A DNA stretch of 41,722 bases from CAYWNK01 sp047639615 (lineage in GTDB: Bacteria > Planctomycetota > UBA1135 > GCA-002686595): assembly GCA_047639615.1 (NCBI GenBank), contig JBLIOL010000006.1, forward strand, positions 1-41,722, written 5' to 3'. Of the stretch, positions 41,242 to 41,722 are shown piece after piece. Within the stretch, counting starts at the first letter, position 1, and every line of letters begins with the position of its first letter. The notes under the pieces were generated by a model. It was not told the origin of the DNA. It saw nothing but the letters and a program-made list of their open reading frames with translations, and ran no database searches. A program made the position numbers and the translations under genes.

Positions 41242-41487
41242 GGTGGCGAGTATGCCTAGAGGGAGCTTGGAAATGCCAGCAAGGCTGCTTGGGCAGATGC
41301 ATCGAGGGCTCGAAAGCGGTCCCGGGGGCGGCGTTGGTGCACAAGTCCCCGCCCTCCAGGAGCTCTACGGGTGTGTCCCTAACTCCTGGCCCCAACCAGC
41401 CGAAGGCTCCCCGCATGAACTGCCGCGTGCACCCGAAGTACAAGACTCGGTATCGAGTGACGAGCGGGGCTGCAGGCAGCTTATGGT

Positions 41488-41492
41488 GGAGG
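41488..41492 (+). promoter_or_regulatory. Shine-Dalgarno of the truncated last gene
   Basis: GGAGG lies 6 bases before the ATG at 41499, a textbook spacing, and supports that the final frame is a real gene. Confidence 0.75.
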
Positions 41493-41498
41493 CCTCAC

Positions 41499-41722
41499 AT
41501 GGGCACCACATCTGACGCAACAGGGAACTCCACAGCCAAAGGCCCCATTCGGACTCTATGGCGGCTCCTGTGGATTACCCTCGCCCTCTTGGTGCTGGTC
41601 GTGGAAGTGGGCACTCGCTTCCTCCCGCTGCAGGCTTTCTCGGACGCGGAGCTGTTGGATCCCTTCCAACCGCAGACCGACCTGGGCCGGCATGTTTCCC
41701 ATCCCTACATGGGCTATGCCCC
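41499..41722 (+). CDS. N-terminal part of a membrane-anchored protein, cut by window end
   Basis: The frame is open for 74 codons to the window edge. It has a polar start (MGTTSDATGNSTAKGPIRT), one transmembrane segment (LLWITLALLVLVVEVGTRFL) and then LDPFQPQTDLGRHVSHPYMG with YA. This order, ending in RHVxHPYxGYA, resembles the beginning of membrane-anchored SGNH/GDSL-type hydrolases common in planctomycetes. That is only a suggestion because the catalytic part lies outside the window. The strong Shine-Dalgarno sequence supports this start. Confidence 0.65.
   Translation, partial: MGTTSDATGNSTAKGPIRTLWRLLWITLALLVLVVEVGTRFLPLQAFSDAELLDPFQPQTDLGRHVSHPYMGYA

Noticed and set aside
1..41722. CRISPR array, prophage or transposase genes
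   Set aside because: No regularly spaced repeats, integrase, transposase or phage structural motifs were found in any frame.

Overview
The window is GC-rich chromosomal DNA that most resembles a planctomycete, probably one of the Poly30/Saltatorellus-like lineages. This placement is inferred from three things: ECF sigma factors translationally coupled to unusual partners, secreted FG-GAP and beta-helix proteins that share a lineage-type C-terminal module (NSTG ... NQFGYF ... W.F..W.RD ... SNF), and abundant di-heme/P460 cytochromes, PQQ-type propellers and Omp85-like barrels. No phage, insertion sequence, CRISPR array or plasmid function was seen. Most of the window is housekeeping, cell-envelope and secreted-protein genes.

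Layout. 1-5.6 kb: an ECF sigma factor overlaps by 4 nt a 1630-aa thioester alpha-2-macroglobulin whose N-terminus looks like an anti-sigma domain. 5.7-10.7 kb: an Mrp/ApbC-type ATPase, a small secretin-like periplasmic protein, a di-heme oxidoreductase and a four-CBS protein. 10.9-14.9 kb: a TPR protein, queC, mazG and a rhomboid protease with a TPR tail. 15-18.3 kb: a LolD/MacB-type ABC ATPase plus FtsX-type permease. 18.4-22.5 kb: tRNA-Asp, RNase D, a TPR protein, a small membrane protein, a P-loop kinase-like protein, and a tandem pair of small membrane proteins whose first copy has an in-frame stop. 22.6-27.5 kb: an M28-type lipoprotein peptidase, then a PQQ-type propeller with two EF-hands overlapping a BamA/TamA-like barrel. 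27.5-29.6 kb: a second ECF sigma/anti-sigma operon ending in a secretin-like protein. 29.8-33.8 kb: a secreted FG-GAP protein, a cytochrome P460 and a secreted beta-helix protein. 34-36.7 kb: an M14 peptidase. 36.7-37.3 kb: a gene-free, repeat-rich segment. 37.3-41.7 kb: an M3 metallopeptidase lipoprotein, a CgeB-like glycosyltransferase and the start of a further membrane-anchored protein.

How the genes may work together. Two independent sigma/anti-sigma units each place an envelope-facing protein directly under or inside the anti-sigma. The first is the most notable: the anti-sigma is physically the cytoplasmic end of a protease-trap protein with three predicted membrane passes. This could let protease attack outside the membrane be reported to RNA polymerase (inference). 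The propeller/barrel pair resembles a dedicated BamB-BamA-like module. Transcription units often end in long near-perfect GC-rich hairpins that mostly lack a U-tract.
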